64,000 nucleotides of DNA from Aspidiotus rigidus (Eukaryota; Arthropoda; Insecta; Hemiptera; Diaspididae): positions 16,218,501 to 16,282,500 of the forward strand of contig JAVHKY010000025.1 of the NCBI GenBank assembly GCA_035079385.1, written 5' to 3'. Numbering within the stretch: the stretch's first letter is position 1; the number at the start of each line of letters is the position of its first letter. The translations under genes were made by a program, and so were the position numbers. The notes under the pieces were generated by a model. It saw nothing but the letters and a program-made list of their open reading frames with translations, was not told the origin of the DNA and did not search any database. Of the stretch, positions 58,041 through 64,000 are shown piece after piece.

Positions 58041-60275
58041 CGTGATTCAAATCTAGCAATCATGGAACGATCTCTCGTTACAAAAACGCCACTCAATCGA
58101 TCTCTTCAGTGATTTTCTCTAGAATTGAGTCAGTCTGATTACTCGTGTGTAGTTTCAAAAATCGACCTGTCCACTTCGATCTGAACTCAAGTGCTTCTGA
58201 ATGAATGATGCCACGATCTTTGTCGAAGCACGATGTTCAAATGGAATCGCTTTTTATTTTTTGTTTCAGTTTCGCGGGACCGTCCAAAAATCCTTAAATT
58301 TCGTATTCTTATTCCTTGGATTGTAACGACGACGTGACAAAGAGTGAGGCGCTTCATCTTAACTACAGTATCACTTATCAGACTTAGCATCAGCAAAGGG
58401 TACGAAAAACGTAAACCGAATCCAGTCATCGACTAGGTACATCACAAGTTCACAAATCACGTACCACGAAGAATACTTTGTAAGGGCGTTCCTGGTAGCT
58501 CTGTCTTCGAAAGGATACGGTATCATCATAGTCGTGGAACAGTCGACCATCAAAATTTCAATTCACCGCATTAATTAATATTGAAATTCGTTCGGTCGCG
58601 TCCCTTTCTCGTACGATCAAAAGTACTCGTGAAGCCCCATATCTACCATGTACCACCAGTAAGTAGTGATGATCGTTCGTATTTCAACGCGGGTTGATTT
58701 AATGCAAATTAAAAGGATAAATAATCGCCCCTATTAGAAATGGAACCGGCGGCAGCATGGGAGGTATCTGCTCTAACCAATTAGTGCGTTCGTTTACACG
58801 TTTGTTTTCGTTATATTCGTGTATATCTAGGAGTATGCGTTATAATTGGAATTTCTACGGACAGTTTGATTTATTTCAGACAACGACGCTAATTATTAGT
58901 TTAGTTCATCTGTACCAAGTAAAGTGATGGAAGAGAAGGGGCACACGGTTGCTCGAGTTGTTCAACGTCGAAAAAATTAATGCTGACAATTTTTCCTTCT
59001 CATTGTCGCGAACGTGAAGGGGAAAATATCCAGAAAACTTGATACACTTTGGGAGAAATTCGTAATATAATCGTGATTTTAATACCGCGTTATCGAGTGT
59101 CGATCGTACGAGAGAAATAAAAGTTAAAAAAGCGGGAAAAGCTTTGCCCGTTCTCATCATCATTATCGACTAATAATAAAAAAAAAAGTCGTTTGTGGAC
59201 ACCCTCTTCAGTTTTTTTTTTTCTATAATACCCCATAAATTTATATTTATTTCGCCTTTTAGTGTCGGTAGCATTCGAGTATTTTACACAGGAAACTCGA
59301 TGGCTTAATCGCTAAAAATTTATATCGCGCAGTTTTATAGGCTATTTTTCCTAACTGGTATAACGGGCTGTTTGCTATTTCCGAGGATTATGTATTAAAT
59401 TTCTCGATGGAATATACATGTATTCCATAAACCTACTCGTTATATTATTCATATATATATACTTTTTTTTTTTTTTTTTTTTTTAATAAACACATTGGAC
59501 GTATGTCACATGTCATTGCTACTTGATACGACTCGATGATGACGTTTTTAAAATATCATTATAGCTCTCGTATGTGCCGTGGGTAAGCTTTGTTCGGACA
59601 GAAGTGACGGATAAACGTGACTTTTTCTGATTTTTATACGCGGACGAAAGTGTGCGATAATTGTCGATAGCATATTTTCGATTGAAATCGTTGAAGGGTG
59701 AGAAAATTGTTATTTAGGAGACGAAAGAATTCATCATAAAAAGAACTATTAAAACAATTTTGTTATTTCTGTTCACGTTGCAATGTCGACCCTATTGTTC
59801 GAACATTATGTCCACGTCATCAAAAATCATTCTAATCAATGGATCACGAGAATTTATGCCAAGAAAAATAGATTCTGAAATGACAAAAAATTATTGCGAG
59901 AAACTGACAATTAAGATATCCGAGTATAGGTGATGGGGTTACTCTCGATTGGAAGAGAGCTCCATTCAAAATTATAGTTCGAGGGGGGCGAAAGACTGTA
60001 AATATTCAAATATTGGGTTAGATGAAATTTATGAAAAGTACGGAGGTTAAGTTTACTAAATTTCACAGGTAACACTTATGACACTTTCCTTTACAAGCTT
60101 CATAGCAAAATTCAACCCGATTTTTTGGCGCTCAGCTCTGATGGAAATTTACCCGGAATTGTGTCTATTGTAATATATAACTGAAAAAAAAACATGTTAG
60201 TCAAATTTTAAGTGATTTCACCAAGGATGTTATTTGGGCAAGATATCCATCGTCTTTCTATGAAATTGTGGTTCC
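58041..60275. other. No supported gene
   Basis: AT-rich non-coding DNA with a 22-base T run (59463-59484). Open frames are under 90 codons on both strands. No homology was seen. Confidence 0.5.
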
Positions 60276-62970
60276 AGAGGGACGCAGGCTTTGACCTTCT
60301 TCAGGGACATGAAAAAATTCCACCTATCTGGCTATATATGTGATGACCATTGAGTGGTGTGTACGAGGGAGAGAAAGAGAGCGAGAAGGGGCACTTTCAA
60401 CAATCTCAAGTATCGGGCTAGACACATTATGTCGAAAAAGGACTTGGAAAAACTTCGATTCTCTAGTTGTTCATACGAAAAGTTTCGACTTCCGAAATGT
60501 GGGCATGAAGGCTGAGGGGAACCATGAAAAATATCGATCTTGAGCTCTACTTATATCTCGAAAAGAGCTCTTGAAAAAACTTGAATGTTCAAGCTTTCAA
60601 CAACACGAGGAGCACGAGGGGGGTAGAATATAGAAAGAAGTCTACCTTAGAACCGTAGGTCTGAAGGCAGAGGGGGAGGACGGTGAAAAAAACTTCAATT
60701 TTCGATCTTTCAACACGAAGAAAGCAAAATCCGGAGAAATACCGGTTGTCGAAATGAGACGGCAGGAAGAGGAAAATTTGAAAGAATTTCAACTTTTAAG
60801 GGACACACCTCAAAAGTAGGACTTGAAAAACTCCAATTTTCAAGCTGTTCAGAAGAGAAGGAAAAATTTTCCCCTTCGGAAATGTGTGTGGAGATGGGAG
60901 GGGGGGGGGAGGCAGGCAGGAAAAACTTCGACCTCAATTCAAATACCTTGGAAGGAATACTTGAAAAAAGTTGGATTTTTAAGCTGCAAGTGACACAAGG
61001 GAGGTAAAATATGGGGAAATATCGACCTTGGAAACGTAGATTTGAAGGTAGGCAAGAAAATTCACATTTTCGATGAAGAGAGAAAAATTTGGAAAATTTC
61101 TGCTATCGCAATGTAGGTTTCAAAGTAGGAAGGTGGAAATTTGAAAAAATTTCGACTTTTAGCGATACATCTCAAAAAAAGCACTATAAAAACTTGGATT
61201 TCCAAGCTTTTCATACGCAGGGAGAAAAATTGAAATTATTGAACTTCTAAACCATAATTCCAGTGGTGAAGCACAGGAGGACTGTGTCAGGAAGTGTTGA
61301 CGTTCTCTGAACTTGAAAATCTGCCTTCAACTACCATCAAAATTACAGAAAAAAATCCCACTCAACCTAGGAACTCAAATTTCAATATTTTCATTGAGTC
61401 AGAAATGAAATTAATGGACTTTTATTATTGGGTTTATTGAATCATTTTTCGAATATTGGAATTTTAGAGGATTTATTGCATTTATAGGAGCGTTAGACAC
61501 CCTGACTCGAGAAGGAAAGATTTCGATTTTCGAAATGTGTGTATGAAGGCAGGGAGAGGGGGAAACCCAGAAAAGTTTTAATCCCAAGCTACAAATTTCA
61601 AAAGGAGCGCTTGAAAAAACTTGGATTTTCGAGCTTTCAATATGAAGGGGGCAAAATTTCAGAAAATTTCTTTTTTCCAAATGTGGGTTCGGAGGCAGGG
61701 AGGGGGATGGAAACATGGAAAAATTTCGATTTCCGAGCTTTCAAACACTAGGCGGGGGGCAACGTCTAGACAAATTTCGACCTTAGAAATGGGTATATGA
61801 AAATGAAAGGAGGGGCGAAAGACTATGAAAAATTTCCTTTTTAAGCTACAAATTTCAAACGGAAGACTTTTACACGAGGGGAAGAGGAGAAATGTAGAAT
61901 AATTTTAACCCTTGAGCTATGGTGATGAGGAGGATCGAGCACCACGCCTATTAACTAGGTCCAGTAGCTCGCTCTCTTTCTCTCTCTCATGTCTAAAGAG
62001 ATACCATTAAATATAGACCAAGGAGGAGGTAAAATCGCAAAATAAGATGGCGGAAATTTTTGAAGTCTCACGTTTTGAGAACGCCATTTTCAACGAGCAG
62101 GGGTAGAAAGAAAACTCGAAAATTTTCAAATTATTCAAGTAGAGGCATCAGTAAATATAAAAGGCATATCAAAAAAGTTAAACTGTTGATCTACGTGTGT
62201 GAAAAGGAAAGGGTCTAAGAAACATTCCAACCATCAAGCTTACAAAAGTTTGACCAAGGTATTCCAGAAGAAGGACTGGCAGAAATTTCGATTTTTGTGG
62301 TGTTCTCATAAAAAAGGAAAACTTTGAAAAATTTCGACCTTTGAAATGGGGTAGACGGGAAGGGAGAAACCTGGAAAATGTTGACTTCATGCTACATACC
62401 TCAAAAGGAGGACTTGAAAGAATTTCGATTTCCGAGCTTTCAAACACTAGGCGGGGGGCAACGTGTAGACAAATTTCGATCTTAGAAATGGGTGTATGAA
62501 AATGAAAGGAGGGGCGAAAGACTAGGAAATATTTCCACTTTAAGCCACAAATTTTAAACGGAAGACTTTTACACGAGGGGAGGAGGAGAAATGAAGAATA
62601 ATTTTAACCCTTGAGCTATGGTGATGAGGAGGATCGAGCTCTTCGCCTATTAACTAGCTCCGAAGCTCGCTCTCTTTCGCTCTCTCGTGTCTAAAGAGAT
62701 ACCATTATTAATAATATAGACCAAGGAGGAAAAATCGTAAAATAAGGTAGGGAAAATTTTTCAAGTCTGACGTTTTGAGAGCACCATTTTCAACGAGCAG
62801 GGGTAGAAAGAAAACTCGTGAATTTTCAAATTATTCAAGTAGAAGCCTCAGTAAATAATATACTCGTAAAAGGCATATCAAAAAAGTTCAACTGTTGATC
62901 TACGTGTATGAAGAGGAAAGGGTCTAAGAATCATTCTAACCATCCAGCTTGCAAAAGTTTGACCAAGGTG
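60276..62970. repeat. Long cluster of 'gacttggaaaaa(ttt)cgattttcgagctttc' modules
   Basis: Dozens of degenerate modules: 'gacttggaaaaacttcgatt' at about 60441, 'cttgaaaaaacttgaatgttc' at about 60570, 'ggaaaaatttcgatttccga' near 61716, 'gacttgaaagaatttcgatt' near 62411 and others. Units are 60-80 bp and alternate with 'gaaggcagggagggg' G-rich connectors. Frames up to 101 codons on both strands translate the module. It belongs to the same superfamily as the 45-bp minisatellite. Confidence 0.7.
61718..62968. repeat. Tandem segmental duplication of ~545 bp
   Basis: 61718-62262 and 62419-62968 are near-identical direct copies, from 'atttcgatttccgagctttc' to 'gcaaaagtttgaccaagg', both including 'actaggcggggggcaacg' and 'caacgagcaggggtagaaag'. 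The spacer 62263-62418 holds other module units. Identity is about 93-95%. Confidence 0.85.
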
Positions 62971-64000
62971 GTGGTCTGCGAATAACGATTATCTATAGCT
63001 AGCTATACAATCATATGAGAGGTGAGTTCGAAAAAAATCCGATCATGAAGCAATATTCATCAGAAAGAGGATGTAATCGATCCTCCCAGGATATGACGTA
63101 CGATGGTTATGCCTTTTTCTCTTCCCACAATATGCTTAGGCTAACGAACTGGGTCAGCTACGTTCAGGCTAGAAGGTGTACGTCCGTACAAACGCAATTT
63201 CAGGAAATAAGGGTAGGGCTCAGCAAAGATATGGAACATGGAGTAGGTACGACATGAGGCGTTGGTGAGCAGCTCGCGCTCGGCACATCGCACAATTTTG
63301 ATGCAGCATCTTGCCGAGTACCCGTGGTTCTAACTCTGTTTTCATTAGGCGATGGTACTGGTCCTCCTAGGTAGCTTGACGGTCATTCGACGATAACGGT
63401 TTCCGTAGTTAAATGCTAATGCCCTCTCTTCAAAATTCGTCATAACAATTCAGAAATATCTCGAATTTTCACTCAACTCGCAACTACGGTACGCTTTTCT
63501 ACAAATAATTACGCCATCAGCCTACCTGCGAGCGCGTTCTATCCACCAAAAAGCTCATTACACCTGAAGATTATATACAGTATACATCTCCTTGCGACGA
63601 AAGAATATGAATCCGCTATATTTATAGTTATTGTAGAAAAATTAGAATATAAAATGGAAAAGTGAAATTATACAATGGCGTACTTCAACCGAGATTAAAC
63701 GTATTAAGAAAACTGCCATCGTCGTGCAGGAGAAATGGGAAAATTTCGAACGTGTATCGCGTTCGCCAACCGAAATTCAACAGTACTTTTTACTACCTTC
63801 GTCGTCGTAAAGATGAAAATATTTTTAGCTTAGCAAGCGCACACAGAGTGTACACGTAATATACAATTTCTATATTATTTTCGTCCCCCTCCTCCCTCAC
63901 CTCCACCGCACCTGACGCTTTTGAAGAATGTGGATGAGTACTACACAACAACTGTACATGTTGATGACAAAAATAAGGTTTCCTTCTCCGCTTCTCTCGC
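62971..64000. other. No supported gene
   Basis: The only frames are 63015-63257 and 63662-63859 (80 and 65 codons), neither recognised. No RNA gene was seen. Confidence 0.45.

Noticed and set aside
61485..61505. 'gttagacaccctgac' as the end of a second copy of the 278-677 element
   Set aside because: Only about 12 bp matches one end, and no partner end was found to the left.

Overview
This window looks like gene-poor, repeat-rich nuclear DNA from an animal, most likely an insect. The evidence is the absence of any operon-like layout, long AT-rich and microsatellite-rich non-coding stretches, many eukaryotic retroelement fragments, and an AT-rich block of mitochondrial origin. That block reads as cytochrome b and ND5 only with the invertebrate mitochondrial code. 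The species cannot be named from the sequence. I found no convincing host protein-coding gene, rRNA or tRNA. The recognisable coding sequence is all decayed transposon sequence.

Layout. 1-2.1 kb: ~220-bp tandem units rich in the TGACGTCAT palindrome, split by a 400-bp terminal-inverted-repeat element. 5.5-7.2 kb: a short hAT-like element, a LINE fragment and the 3' part of a Penelope-like element (PLE family A, minus strand). 11.0-12.8 kb: the longest PLE-A copy (plus strand). 13.0-13.3 kb: a hairpin MITE. 15.3-18.1 kb: a satellite whose core repeats at exactly 132 bp. 21.0-21.8 kb: a tandem repeat of about 235-251 bp. 24.1-25.2 kb: dispersed modules of a 'gacttggaaaaatttcgacc' repeat. 29.5-29.8 kb: a possible PLE fragment. 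34.6-36.4 kb: a PLE-A tail, a LINE split by a foldback element, and a second PLE-A copy. 38.4-41.0 kb: a LINE joined to a GIY-YIG fragment, inside a pair of 260-bp direct repeats. 42.0-42.8 kb: the mitochondrial insertion. 46.1-50.6 kb: PLE-B flanked by ~390-bp direct repeats, followed by long inverted arms around a LINE RNase H fragment. 51.4-51.6 kb: a 45-bp minisatellite. 54.4-54.7 kb: a PLE-A tail (minus). 55.7-56.5 kb: a GACCAAA minisatellite. 57.1-58.0 kb: sequence related to the 15-18 kb satellite. 60.3-63.0 kb: more of the dispersed module, with a 545-bp duplication.

The most interesting signals are hammerhead ribozyme folds at the 3' ends of the PLEs. The one at 47979-48025 (PLE-B) has an intact core, a 4-bp stem II, a 5-bp helix I, a minimal helix III and a GUC cleavage site. 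A second family (PLE-A) carries recognisable decayed versions at 12.74, 36.39 and 54.42 kb. Hammerheads in PLEs are known as a class; these copies are read here directly from sequence. All element boundaries were found by eye, so most ends are uncertain by tens of bases.
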